Assembly: GCA_034429745.1 (NCBI GenBank)
Contig: DAOUFY010000152.1
Location: 1-18,041, forward strand
Source of the DNA: JBAXBF01 sp034429745
GTDB taxonomy: Bacteria > Chloroflexota > Anaerolineae > Anaerolineales > DRKV01
Direction: 5' to 3'
DNA: 18,041 nucleotides
Part shown: in pieces, positions 1 through 7,850 of the stretch
Position numbering within the stretch: the first letter of the stretch is position 1
Layout of the letters: each line of letters opens with the position of its first letter
Notes under the pieces: generated by a model
Databases searched by the model: none
Seen by the model: the letters and a program-made list of their open reading frames with translations, nothing else
Told to the model about the DNA's origin: nothing
Position numbers and translations under genes: made by a program

Positions 1-276
1 AATACTCTGTTAGATGCTATGGCTTGCGGCTGTTTTCCGATTGTTGGAGATTTGGATTCACTGCGCGAATGGATTGTTCATGGTGAAAATGGTTTTTTAG
101 TGAACCCATTAGATGAGCAAAAAGTTGCAGACACAGTTATAAAAGCATTCTATGATGATGAACTACTACAAAATGCCAAAGAAAAAAATTTACAGATTGT
201 CCGCGAAAAAGCAGAATACTATACTGTGATGAAAAAAGCAACGGATTTTTATGAAGATGTATTAAGTAAACTTTAG
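1..276 (+). CDS. Glycosyltransferase, GT4/GT-B family, C-terminal part (cut by left edge)
   Basis: The reading frame is open from base 1 (N-T-L-L-D-A before the first Met at 19), so this is the 3' end of a longer gene and the Met at 19 is internal. The 91 visible residues carry the GT-B nucleotide-sugar-binding pattern of family 4 glycosyltransferases: a 'DAMACGC-PIV' stretch, then a Gly-Asp turn, then 'W-I-V-x-G-x-N-G-F-L-V-x-P-x-D'. A charged C-terminal helix that ends these enzymes follows. Such proteins transfer a sugar from an activated donor to cell-envelope or exopolysaccharide acceptors; the substrate cannot be told from this fragment. The stop codon TAG (274-276) overlaps by 4 bp the stop of the convergent cyclophilin gene. 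The domain call is firm, the specific role unknown. Confidence 0.82.
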   Translation, partial: NTLLDAMACGCFPIVGDLDSLREWIVHGENGFLVNPLDEQKVADTVIKAFYDDELLQNAKEKNLQIVREKAEYYTVMKKATDFYEDVLSKL

Positions 277-755
277 CTTATTACTGAAAGAGAGATCATC
301 TTGTCACCTTGCTTTATCGCGTCAACAACTTCTTTTCCCCTAATTACTTTCCCAAATACTGTATGTTTCCCATTTAGATGTGGTTGAGGGGAATGAGTAA
401 TAAAAAATTGGCTTCCGTTTGTGTTTGGACCAGCATTAGCCATTGATATTACCCCAGCTTCATGTTTTAGCGGGTTATTAAGTATTTCATCCGCAAAGCG
501 GTAACCAGGACCGCCGCGTCCAGTGCCTGTGGGGTCTCCACCTTGAATTACAAAATTGGGAATAACGCGATGGAACTCAACTCCATTATAAAAGCCTTCA
601 TTAACGAGAAAGATAAAGTTATTTACGGTATTTGGTGCATATTGGGGATACAATTCAAGAAGAATTTCACCTTTTGTTGTTTGTATGCTGACAGTATAGG
701 TATGATTAGGATCTATTTGCATTTTTGGCGGAGATGGGTATTGTTTTATACTCAT
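273..755 (-). CDS. Cyclophilin-type peptidyl-prolyl cis-trans isomerase
   Basis: A 160-residue single-domain cyclophilin with no signal peptide or membrane segment, so probably cytoplasmic. It would catalyse cis-trans isomerisation of Xaa-Pro bonds during protein folding. Visible family marks are FHRVIPNFVIQGGDP (residues 61-75, catalytic Arg63 and Gln71), the glycine-rich 'TGTGRGGPGY' loop, 'GPNTNGSQFFIT' (109-120) and 'HLNGKHTVFG' (126-135). The Trp that gives cyclosporin sensitivity in human CypA is His126 here, common in bacteria. The roughly 20-residue N-terminal extension with PSPP and DPN resembles other Clostridia PpiB proteins. ATG at 755 is preceded by AAAGGA 10 nt upstream. It lies 58 bp downstream of the CNB-protein gene on the same strand with no visible terminator or promoter between them, so it may be the last cistron of the hdr-mvh transcript. 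Its stop overlaps that of the left-edge glycosyltransferase. Confidence 0.93.
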   Translation of the reverse strand: MSIKQYPSPPKMQIDPNHTYTVSIQTTKGEILLELYPQYAPNTVNNFIFLVNEGFYNGVEFHRVIPNFVIQGGDPTGTGRGGPGYRFADEILNNPLKHEAGVISMANAGPNTNGSQFFITHSPQPHLNGKHTVFGKVIRGKEVVDAIKQGDKMISLSVIS

Positions 756-813
756 GAGATGATTTTCCTTTGTTGTGAATGATTTGAGTTACTTAGGAAG
801 CAAAAACCTTAAA

Positions 814-1296
814 TTATTGAGCTTTTTCTTGGCTTAATAAAGCAGCTAATAAAGTTCTTGAGCTTACCATTCTTTCAATAGCGAGTTTAGCTACTTGACG
901 CATGAGAGAATATCCCAATGTAATGTCCTCATCAGCAAGTCTTTTAAGTTCTTTTCCGTCTATAGCAATGAGACGACTTTTCTGAGTAACTTTAGCTGTG
1001 GCTGTGAGTTTGTATGGTTCGACTAAAGCTGATATTGCCAATATTGAGCCTGGCTCCATTTCTCCAGCTAAGAATTCCTTGCAGTAGGTGGGATCTAACT
1101 CGCTTGTGAGGTAATCAAATAAGTCCACTTCTCCTTCCACAAGAACGTAAAGGGCTTGGGCTGGGTCTCCTTTCTTAAATAATATGCTGTTAGGCTCTGC
1201 GGTAATTTCCTCGGCGATCATGGCGAGTTCTTTTAATTGAGAATCTGAAAAGATTCCAAAAAAAGGATAACGACGAAGCAATTCAGGTGAAATCAT
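814..1296 (-). CDS. Small cyclic-nucleotide-binding-fold (CNB/Crp N-domain) protein without DNA-binding domain
   Basis: A 160-residue protein made of one CNB (Crp N-terminal-like) beta-roll and flanking helices. It begins 'LRRYPFFGIFSDSQLKELA' (the usual N-terminal CNB helix), followed by 'ILFKKGDPAQALYVLVEGEVDL' spread over residues about 39-60. It ends in a helical tail (about 125-160) too short for a helix-turn-helix, so it is not a Crp/Fnr regulator. The phosphate-binding cassette is degenerate: where classic members have F-G-E-x-A and R-x-A, this has P-G-S-I-L-A and T-A-T-A, so the conserved Glu and Arg are missing. Canonical cAMP/cGMP binding is therefore doubtful. It sits 51 bp downstream of the hydrogenase protease gene with a strong AGGAGG site, at the end of the hdr-mvh block. 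That position suggests a partner or sensor for the Hdr/Mvh complex, which is inference. The fold call is good; the function is unknown. Confidence 0.82.
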   Translation of the reverse strand: MISPELLRRYPFFGIFSDSQLKELAMIAEEITAEPNSILFKKGDPAQALYVLVEGEVDLFDYLTSELDPTYCKEFLAGEMEPGSILAISALVEPYKLTATAKVTQKSRLIAIDGKELKRLADEDITLGYSLMRQVAKLAIERMVSSRTLLAALLSQEKAQ

Positions 1297-1347
1297 AAAA
1301 CCTCCTTAGCTATGTAATTGATTGTTAGAAAAACTAAATAGTACTCA

Positions 1348-1860
1348 TTAATTGCTATGCTCTTTAGAAATCTTTTCAAGCAATTGGACTGTTTTGTTCG
1401 CGGCAATTGGTATTGCGGCTTGAATGGCTGGTGATAATACTTCAGAAAATTCATAAAGGTTTTGAGCTTCAACTCCTATAATGTGCACTTTTGCTGGAAG
1501 GTGCAGCCCTAGCTCCTTTCCTAAATAGAGAGAATTCTGAAGAGATGTGTTATGTGGGGAAGTAGAGTGTTCTGCACTGAGATTCGGTAAATCATCAAGT
1601 TCAAGATTTGTTACATAACCAAGTGGATATTTATGAGTGGTGATGGCGTCTATGATGATAGCCAAATCATATCCAATCATAAGTTCCATTAGTCTTAACC
1701 CACCTTCTGCGAAACATTCGAGTTTAATATCTAAATTTTGCCACTTATTGCAAGGCATAGCCGTTATTAGATGTTGAATGACATGCCATCCCAAACCATC
1801 ATCACCGCATATGGGGTTTCCCAACCCAATTACAATTACTTTGATGCAATTTGTATCCAT
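1348..1860 (-). CDS. NiFe-hydrogenase maturation endopeptidase (HyaD/HycI/HybD family)
   Basis: This protease (170 residues from the chosen start) should remove the C-terminal tail of the hydrogenase large subunit MvhA after nickel insertion. It has the family pattern 'V-I-G-L-G-N-P-x-C-G-D-D-G-L-G' near the N-terminus, with nickel-sensing Asp in the DDG. It also has the second acidic segment 'LAIIIDAI' and the C-terminal 'SPH-N-T-S-L' followed by 'VHIIGVEAQ'. I chose ATG at 1860 because it lies 6 residues before the first core strand, as is usual. An in-frame GTG at 1899 would add 13 residues but sits inside a perfect inverted repeat (1874-1902) and has no ribosome binding site. The ATG at 1860 also lacks a clear Shine-Dalgarno, so translation may depend on reinitiation after mvhA, whose stop is 51 bp upstream. 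The placement next to mvhA supports specificity for that subunit. Confidence 0.92.
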   Translation of the reverse strand: MDTNCIKVIVIGLGNPICGDDGLGWHVIQHLITAMPCNKWQNLDIKLECFAEGGLRLMELMIGYDLAIIIDAITTHKYPLGYVTNLELDDLPNLSAEHSTSPHNTSLQNSLYLGKELGLHLPAKVHIIGVEAQNLYEFSEVLSPAIQAAIPIAANKTVQLLEKISKEHSN

Positions 1861-1873
1861 TGAGAAGTAAATT

Positions 1874-1902
1874 GAAGTGAAGCGCAGGAGACGCTTCACT
1901 TC
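1874..1902 (-). other. Perfect 11-bp inverted repeat (RNA hairpin) between mvhA and the protease gene
   Basis: GAAGTGAAGCG (1874-1884) and CGCTTCACTTC (1892-1902) are exact reverse complements with a 7-nt loop. On the transcript it starts 9 nt after the mvhA stop and ends 13 nt before the protease ATG. No U-tract follows (the next bases are AATTTACTTC), so it does not look like an intrinsic terminator. A role in mRNA processing, 3'-end protection of the upstream message, or damping translation of the protease is inference. Confidence 0.75.
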
Positions 1903-1911
1903 TCAAACAAA

Positions 1912-3381
1912 TTAACAAAATTGTTTTAATACATCAACCACTTTACCATTATGGTCTTTAACGATAACTTCAAGAGGCATTTGTCCAGGTAAAGAATGAG
2001 TGGCACAGGACATGCAAGGATCATAAAGCCGAAAAGCCATCTCGATACGATTGAGCAACCCTTCGGTAATGAGCACTCCTTTCTTTATGAAATTATTGGC
2101 GGCTTTTTTGACAGACATTGTCATGGGAGCATAATTGTTTGTTGTGCCGACGATAAGGTTTGCTTTCGTTACAATGCCTCTTTTATCAGTCCAATAATGA
2201 TGAGTTAAAGTACCGCGAGGTGCTTCAACAATACCTACACCTTCGGTAGGTACTTCCGTCGGGATGACCCTGAAATGATCAGATGTGATTTCATCATCAG
2301 TGGCTAATTCTACCCAGCGTTCAGCTGCATAAAGCAGCTCAATGAGTCGAGCCCAATGGGTTGCTAACCTTTTATGAACAGGCTTTCCCCCTAAGGTTTG
2401 GAAAAATTTCTCATATTCAGCTTGTGCAAGCGGAGTTGCCATTCCATCAGCAGCATTAAGGCGGGAAAGTGGGGTAGCACAATAGACGCCTGAGTCAACA
2501 CCGTCAACGAAACCTTTCCACCCAATTTTTTTCAGGTAAGGGAATTTCAAGTAAGTCCAGGGCTCTACTCTTTCGGATATCCATTCTCGGTATTCGGCTG
2601 GGGCATACTTACCGATTCTTTCACCAGTAGGAGATACAACGCTTACCTTACCGTCATAAAAGTTGACTTTGTTATTTTCATCAACTAAACCAATGTAATA
2701 GGTTTTATCTTCGTATATATCTCCCATGATCAGATCGAGATAGGCTGAATTGTTTAGGACAATGTCATTGAAAAGTTTGAGACTAAATTGAGCAAAGTCA
2801 ATACTCCAACGACCTAACGATTCAATTTCTTTTCGTTGTTCTTCAGTAATTCCTTTAGTGAGGCCGCCTGGGATTGACGTGCATGGGTGAATTTTACGTC
2901 CGCCAATCATTTCGATGACGGCATGACCGTTTTTTCTGGCTTGGATGACTTTGCTGCCTATTTCGAGACCAACTTTACGGATAACACCCAAAATATTTCT
3001 TTCGGAAATAGGTGCATCAGGACCGATGACAAAATCAGGACCTGCGAGTGCATAGAAATGGGTAGTATGGTCGGTTACATAGAATGCGCTGTAGAGCAGT
3101 TCGCGGAGCTTCTTTGCGGCTGGTGGCGGATCAACGTGATAAACTGCATCAATGGCTTTGGCTGCTGCCATATGATGAGCTTCGGGGCAAACACCGCAGA
3201 TTCTATTTGTCAGTAAGGGCATTTCTTCCACTTGTCTTCCAACGACAAACTGTTCAAAGCCGCGCAGTTCTGGAATTTGAAAGAAGGTGTTCTCTACATT
3301 GCCTTCTTCATCAAGAAAAATTTCTATTTTTCCATGGCCTTCTAGACGAGTTATTGGATCAATGGTTATTCGTTGTTTCAT
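1912..3381 (-). CDS. mvhA: NiFe hydrogenase large (catalytic) subunit, group 3c MvhA type
   Basis: A 489-residue large subunit of the methyl-viologen-reducing (F420-non-reducing) hydrogenase, carrying the NiFe(CN)2CO site where H2 is split. Features seen: 'ITRLEGHG' with Glu14; the L1 motif R-I-C-G-V-C-P-E-A-H-H (60-70, Cys62 and Cys65); and the L2 motif D-P-C-M-S-C-A-T-H (454-462, Cys456 and Cys459). All four nickel/iron cysteines are present, and none is replaced by an in-frame selenocysteine codon. A 27-residue tail after His462 is the peptide the neighbouring protease should remove. ATG at 3381 has a strong AGGGAGGAT site upstream, 10 nt after the mvhG stop. Group 3c hydrogenases are soluble and feed electrons through MvhD to HdrA. 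No frameshift or missing residue is seen. Confidence 0.96.
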   Translation of the reverse strand: MKQRITIDPITRLEGHGKIEIFLDEEGNVENTFFQIPELRGFEQFVVGRQVEEMPLLTNRICGVCPEAHHMAAAKAIDAVYHVDPPPAAKKLRELLYSAFYVTDHTTHFYALAGPDFVIGPDAPISERNILGVIRKVGLEIGSKVIQARKNGHAVIEMIGGRKIHPCTSIPGGLTKGITEEQRKEIESLGRWSIDFAQFSLKLFNDIVLNNSAYLDLIMGDIYEDKTYYIGLVDENNKVNFYDGKVSVVSPTGERIGKYAPAEYREWISERVEPWTYLKFPYLKKIGWKGFVDGVDSGVYCATPLSRLNAADGMATPLAQAEYEKFFQTLGGKPVHKRLATHWARLIELLYAAERWVELATDDEITSDHFRVIPTEVPTEGVGIVEAPRGTLTHHYWTDKRGIVTKANLIVGTTNNYAPMTMSVKKAANNFIKKGVLITEGLLNRIEMAFRLYDPCMSCATHSLPGQMPLEVIVKDHNGKVVDVLKQFC

Positions 3382-3391
3382 AATATCCTCC

Positions 3392-4390
3392 CTATGGTTT
3401 GAAGGCAGGTTTAGCCCCTCCTAATAAGGAGCCGGCTAAACTAAAGCGGTAGAACATCCCGGCTGGATCGGGTATGTCGTTGAGAATAGTTTCAATTTCT
3501 TTCGGGTCATTGCTGTCAATGACACTAGCCACGGCTGCTAAAATACGGGCACCGTAATCAATTACTCCTTCTGCCTCACCGTAGCAACCTATACAAGCCG
3601 CGCCGGCGCTAGGACAAAGAGCCCCACAACCACTGCGTGTAGCAGGACCATTGCAGATGATACCCTGCTCCAAAAGGCAAAGGTCAGGATCGGCTGCAAA
3701 GTCTTGAATGCGATGAAATTTTTTAATCGTCTTTTCATTCCGTTTGCGCGGACATTCATCGCATACTGTTGAAGAGCCTGCACCAATGATAGAGCCTTTA
3801 GGAGGTAAAGAGGCATTTCCTTTGACAACTTGTATAAGCAAGTCAATAATAGATGAAATTTGTTTAGATTCAGGTGGGCATCCTGGAACATAATAATCCA
3901 CATCAACTACCTGGTTTAGCGGTCGTAAATAGGAATAAAATTGAGGAATGGTGACTTTACCTTGGGGAGAGTCCCATTCAGTTTGAGGTAAAGTGTAATT
4001 TGGGTTTTCTGTTGAGCATCCTTCACGTTCTCCATAGACGGTCTTGAATAACTCTTCTTTACTGTAAAGGTTTGCTAAACCGGGAATACACCCTTCGTGA
4101 GCGCAAGAACCAAAAGCCACTAAAATTTTTGACTTTCTGCGCAGCAAGCGGGCAATATGTTCATTTTCTGCATTTCGAATCCCACCGTTGAAAAGGGTGA
4201 TAAGAATTGAATTGTCTTCCATTGCCTCTACATCTTTGTACTTTGCATCCATAGCAACGGGCCAAAAAACGACCTCGAAGTTCGCATCTATGTCGAGTAT
4301 TTGCTCATGGGTGTTCAGTACAGCGATTTCACAACCACCGCAGGAAGCGCCCCAATACATGGCAAATTTTGGTTTTCCATTTGTACTCAT
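3392..4390 (-). CDS. mvhG: NiFe hydrogenase small subunit, MvhG type
   Basis: A 332-residue iron-sulfur small subunit that carries electrons from the NiFe site of MvhA to MvhD. The N-terminal 'GASCGGCEIAVLN' (Cys17, Cys20), 'GSCAHEGC' (Cys96, Cys101) and 'VPGCPP' (Cys171) fit the proximal cluster and its surroundings. The C-terminal half has Cys210/213 ('CDECPRKR'), Cys238/246 and the 'SGCGALCPSAGAACIGCYG' run (Cys255, 259, 266, 269) for the medial and distal clusters. There is no twin-arginine signal, in line with a cytoplasmic group 3 enzyme. The start ATG (4390-4388) overlaps the mvhD stop as ATGA (4 bp) and follows GAGGAGGT, indicating translational coupling. Length and cysteine pattern are as expected for MvhG. 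Confidence 0.95.
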   Translation of the reverse strand: MSTNGKPKFAMYWGASCGGCEIAVLNTHEQILDIDANFEVVFWPVAMDAKYKDVEAMEDNSILITLFNGGIRNAENEHIARLLRRKSKILVAFGSCAHEGCIPGLANLYSKEELFKTVYGEREGCSTENPNYTLPQTEWDSPQGKVTIPQFYSYLRPLNQVVDVDYYVPGCPPESKQISSIIDLLIQVVKGNASLPPKGSIIGAGSSTVCDECPRKRNEKTIKKFHRIQDFAADPDLCLLEQGIICNGPATRSGCGALCPSAGAACIGCYGEAEGVIDYGARILAAVASVIDSNDPKEIETILNDIPDPAGMFYRFSLAGSLLGGAKPAFKP

Positions 4391-4848
4391 GCGACTACCT
4401 CCTCAGGGTGAGAAAGGTTGTCTAAAGATAAGTTATTCTTATTCCAATTTAATGGTCCCAATTTTCTTACCTCCTCTACCATTTCAGTAACGGCTTGGGC
4501 AAATTGCAAACCTTCACCTGCGCTAGCCCAAACAAGTTTGATGCGTTGAGGTTCAATCCCCATTTGGGTGATCAGTCTTTTGAGCAGTAAATAACGGCGA
4601 AGAGCTTTGTAATTTTGGTTTACATAATGACAATCACCTGGATGACAACCACTAACAAGAACCCCATCTGCTCCTCCTGCAAAAGCTTTGAGTACAAATG
4701 TGGGGTCTAACCGGCCGGAACACATAAGACGAATAAGGCGAATGTTAGGGGGATATTTTGTCCGAGAAATACCAGCCAAATCGGCTGCACGGTAACTGCA
4801 CCAGTTACAAGTGAAACCAATGATTTTAGGTTCAAACGTTTCGGTCAT
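4387..4848 (-). CDS. mvhD: MvhD: hydrogenase delta subunit, electron link between Mvh and HdrA
   Basis: A small (153-residue) FlpD/MvhD-family iron-sulfur protein that passes electrons from the hydrogenase to HdrA in the bifurcating complex. Cysteines at 14, 17, 43, 68 and 73 ('FTCNWCSYRA', 'RLMCSGR', 'VSGCHPGDCHY') are those of the family and can ligate its [2Fe-2S] cluster. Its last roughly 20 residues are polar and variable. I chose ATG at 4848 because GGAGAAG lies about 9 nt upstream; the longer TTG-started version (4863) would place that ribosome binding site inside the coding region. It is a free-standing protein here, not fused to HdrA as in many other bacteria. It lies 27 nt after hdrA and its stop overlaps the mvhG start. 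Confidence 0.94.
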   Translation of the reverse strand: MTETFEPKIIGFTCNWCSYRAADLAGISRTKYPPNIRLIRLMCSGRLDPTFVLKAFAGGADGVLVSGCHPGDCHYVNQNYKALRRYLLLKRLITQMGIEPQRIKLVWASAGEGLQFAQAVTEMVEEVRKLGPLNWNKNNLSLDNLSHPEEVVA

Positions 4849-4875
4849 ATTAGACTTCTCCAATTTCGTAAGACA

Positions 4876-6876
4876 TTAAGTTGAGGCTGGCTCCAAGTTA
4901 AGCATGAGCAAACCTTCAATTTGAGCAAGAATTTGTTCATTGCTAAAGCCTGTTCCACTTATAGCGCCGGCTGGGCAAGCTGCAATACAAGTACCACAAC
5001 CTTGACATAAAGCTGGGTTAACCTCAGAAACGGAACGATCTTCATGGAACACAATAGCATTGTAGGGACATAAATTGTTGCATATACGGCAACCTGAACA
5101 CTGATCTTCATTTATTGAGGCGCGTATGGGCTCCATTTCAATTTCCATTTGTTGGATGCGACCAACAACACGTGCAGCAGCTGCTGCACCCTGGGCAACA
5201 CTTGCCGGTATGTCCTTGGGACCTTGAATGCAGCCTGCAATAAAGATTCCATCGGTCATTGTAGCAATAGGATCTAACTTTGGATGTTTTTCAATGATCC
5301 AGCCCTGAGCACTGCAAGAGATACCAAACATCTTTGCAAGTTCTTTGACATCCGGACGAGGCTGCAAACCTACTGAAAGGATAACCATATCCACCGGGAT
5401 TCTGCGCTGCTTGCCCATTAAAGTGTCTTCAACTTGAATGATGAGTTTCCCTTCTTCACCGGGCATACGCGCTGCATCGGTTACTTCTGCCACTTTACCG
5501 CGAATGAAAATTGTTCCTTCTTCTAAAACGCGTTGGTAAAATTCGTCGTAATCTTTGGCAGGAGTGCGCATATCAATATAGAAATTGTACACTTCTGCAC
5601 CAGTTCGCTCTTGTACCAAGTGAGCAAACTTTAAGGATTGCATGCAGCAAATGGCAGAACAGTAATTATTGTATTTACGATCACGGCTGCCAACACAATG
5701 GATAATTCCCACGGATTTAGGAACGGTAACTCCATCTCTGAGGACAACCTGACCTCCAGTCGGACCGGCAGAGTTTGAAAGGCGTTCAAATTCTAAGCTG
5801 GTGAACACATTTGCCAATCGTCCATAACCGTATTGTGGTATGCGCCTTGCGTCAAAGATGTCATACCCCGTAGCAAGGATAATGTTACCAACGTCGATTT
5901 TGATAATTTCATCTTGCTGTTCAAAATCTATGGCTTTGGTTGGACACAATTTTTCACAGGCGCGGCATGTCCCTTTTTGAAAGTATGTACAATTTTCTTT
6001 GTCAATGACAGGGAAATTGGGAACTGCTTGTGGGAATGGGGTATAAATGGCTTTACGATAGCCTAATCCTGCTTCAAAGACATCATCAATGACTTTTTTA
6101 GGGCATTTTTCCTGACAGATTCCGCATCCAGTGCATAAATCGGTATTAATGCAACGGGCTTTCTTTTTAACGGTAACGGTGAAATTGCCCGTAAAACCTT
6201 CAACATCTATTACTTCACTCCAGGTGAGCAATTCAATATTTGGGTGTCTGCCAACTTCGACCATTTTAGGGGTAAGAATACATGCTGAACAGTCTAAAGT
6301 TGGGAAGGTTTTATCGAACTGTGCCATGTGCCCGCCGATGGAAGGCTCTTTTTCGACCATATATACTTTATAGCCAGCATCAGCAATTTCTAAGGCGGCT
6401 TGAATGCCGGCAATACCACCACCGACTATTAACGTTGCAGGATTGATCTTTACCCGCAGGTTAGTTAAAGGAACGTGGTGATGAACACGCTCTACTCCGC
6501 CGGAAATGATAGATTTTGCCTTTTCGGTTGCAGCTTCTTTGTCTGTATGAACCCAAGAAACTTGCTCGCGAATAGAAACCATTTCACATAAATAAGGATT
6601 AAGGCCAGCCCTTTCGGTAGCGTTACGAAAAGTAGCTTCATGCAGGTGAGGGGAACAAGCTGCAACAACGACACGGGTCAAATTATGTTCTTTAACATCA
6701 TTGATGATTAACTCTTGGCCCAAACTCGAACACATGAATTTATAATCACGCGCGATAACCACACCGCGATGCTTAAGCTTTTCTCCTGCCCAACGGGCGA
6801 CTTCAGCAACATCCACAACACCAGCGATGTTTGATCCGCAATGACAAACGTAAACTCCGATTCTTTCCTCGCTCAT
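4876..6876 (-). CDS. hdrA: HdrA: FAD- and iron-sulfur-containing electron-bifurcating subunit
   Basis: A 666-residue HdrA, the flavoprotein that splits electron pairs between low-potential ferredoxin and the high-potential HdrBC branch. Visible domains are: an N-terminal cysteine domain ('VYVCHCGSNI', Cys11 and Cys13, plus Cys49, Cys74 and Cys97); the FAD-binding V-G-G-G-I-A-G (151-157) with the HdrA-typical 'GGHMAQFDKTFPTLDC' (181-196); and ferredoxin-like cysteine sets at 248/251/254/258 and 296/304/307/311. A further Cys-rich patch lies at 394-411 and a second NAD/FAD-type Rossmann region at about 385-550. The protein ends with a 2x[4Fe-4S] ferredoxin (593/596/599/603 and 624/627/630/634). 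ATG (6876-6874) overlaps the hdrB stop by one base (TAATG) and follows AAGGAGAG. There is no N- or C-terminal MvhD fusion. All expected cofactor motifs are intact. Confidence 0.96.
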   Translation of the reverse strand: MSEERIGVYVCHCGSNIAGVVDVAEVARWAGEKLKHRGVVIARDYKFMCSSLGQELIINDVKEHNLTRVVVAACSPHLHEATFRNATERAGLNPYLCEMVSIREQVSWVHTDKEAATEKAKSIISGGVERVHHHVPLTNLRVKINPATLIVGGGIAGIQAALEIADAGYKVYMVEKEPSIGGHMAQFDKTFPTLDCSACILTPKMVEVGRHPNIELLTWSEVIDVEGFTGNFTVTVKKKARCINTDLCTGCGICQEKCPKKVIDDVFEAGLGYRKAIYTPFPQAVPNFPVIDKENCTYFQKGTCRACEKLCPTKAIDFEQQDEIIKIDVGNIILATGYDIFDARRIPQYGYGRLANVFTSLEFERLSNSAGPTGGQVVLRDGVTVPKSVGIIHCVGSRDRKYNNYCSAICCMQSLKFAHLVQERTGAEVYNFYIDMRTPAKDYDEFYQRVLEEGTIFIRGKVAEVTDAARMPGEEGKLIIQVEDTLMGKQRRIPVDMVILSVGLQPRPDVKELAKMFGISCSAQGWIIEKHPKLDPIATMTDGIFIAGCIQGPKDIPASVAQGAAAAARVVGRIQQMEIEMEPIRASINEDQCSGCRICNNLCPYNAIVFHEDRSVSEVNPALCQGCGTCIAACPAGAISGTGFSNEQILAQIEGLLMLNLEPAST

Positions 6877-7850
6877 TATTTTCTCTCCTTAGTCATCTGT
6901 GGCATAGGCAACGCTTCTTTAGGTGGTTTTTTCTTTGTCTCAACAGTTTCTTCAATGGATTGTTGGATACCGATTTTTGCTAAAGCCGGTCGTGCATCAA
7001 TTAATTCCTTGCCAATACCTAATTTTTCAGGCTCTATGCCTAGAGCGATGCCTATTAATTGAGTGAAATAAAGAATTGGTATGTGGTAGTCTGTCTTGAA
7101 ATAAGAGTTGACATTATCTTGATAAGCATCAAGGTTAAGCTGACACATTGGACATAAGGTAACAATAACATCAGCTTTATAATCGGCAGCATTTTTCAAA
7201 AGGCGGCGAATCAACTCTAAAGCTACCGGTTGACTGATTTGCGTCATATGACCGCCGCAACAGTTAGCCTTTAGAGGAAAATCAACTACATTTGCCCCAA
7301 GAGCATGCATCAATTTATCAAGACTGGTAGGGTATTCGTAGTCATCAAATTTTCGGCCGTAACCAGGACGAACGATCATACAACCGTAGTAGGGGGCAAC
7401 TCGCAAACCATGCAAAGGCAATGTTACCTTTTCAGCTAATTTTTCAACTCCAACCTCATTGTATATCACCTCAAGCAGATGATAGACTTCTATACTGCCG
7501 GGAGTATAGTGAAAACCTCCTTCTGAAAGGGCTTCGTTAACCTTTTCAGCTAAAGAGGGAACCTCCTTCATCGTATGAGCGACTTTAAGTAGATTAAGAT
7601 AACAAGCGCTGCAAGGAGCCACAAGGCTTGTTGATTTATTCGATTGCTGTTCTGCAATGGCAAGATTTCTGGCAATCAAAGAGTAAGCTGCTAGCAAGTT
7701 TATGGATGTATATTCTGTTGCTCCGCAGCAATTCCAATCATCTATCTCCTCGAAAGAAAGCCCTAAGGGTTCTGCGATCGCCATTGCGGAAATATGGTAC
7801 GCAGCAGCATTTCTTTCAAGAGAACAGCCAGGATAATATGAAAAATTCAT
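6876..7850 (-). CDS. hdrB: HdrB: CCG-domain subunit of heterodisulfide reductase
   Basis: A 324-residue subunit with two full CCG (CX31-CC-X37-CXXC) modules that hold the unusual noncubane [4Fe-4S] clusters reducing the disulfide in methanogen Hdr. Module 1 is Cys9, Cys41-Cys42 and Cys80/Cys83; module 2 is Cys157, Cys197-Cys198 and Cys233/Cys236. All ligand positions are kept, so a disulfide-type chemistry is plausible, although the bacterial substrate is unknown. After the second module there is a C-terminal tail of roughly 30 residues rich in Lys, Glu and Pro (about 295-324), longer than I expect for methanogen HdrB. ATG overlaps the hdrC stop by 4 bp (ATGA) and the gene ends at the start of hdrA, so hdrC, hdrB and hdrA are translationally coupled. 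Confidence 0.95.
   Translation of the reverse strand: MNFSYYPGCSLERNAAAYHISAMAIAEPLGLSFEEIDDWNCCGATEYTSINLLAAYSLIARNLAIAEQQSNKSTSLVAPCSACYLNLLKVAHTMKEVPSLAEKVNEALSEGGFHYTPGSIEVYHLLEVIYNEVGVEKLAEKVTLPLHGLRVAPYYGCMIVRPGYGRKFDDYEYPTSLDKLMHALGANVVDFPLKANCCGGHMTQISQPVALELIRRLLKNAADYKADVIVTLCPMCQLNLDAYQDNVNSYFKTDYHIPILYFTQLIGIALGIEPEKLGIGKELIDARPALAKIGIQQSIEETVETKKKPPKEALPMPQMTKERK

Noticed and set aside
1861..1899. GTG start of the protease gene at 1899, adding 13 residues
   Set aside because: It lies inside the perfect inverted repeat, has no ribosome binding site, and the extra residues precede the family's normal N-terminus.
1874..1902. Intrinsic terminator at the mvhA-protease junction
   Set aside because: No U-tract follows the stem on either strand.
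4849..4863. TTG start of mvhD at 4863
   Set aside because: The GGAG of the ribosome binding site for ATG 4848 would then be coding; ATG 4848 has proper spacing.
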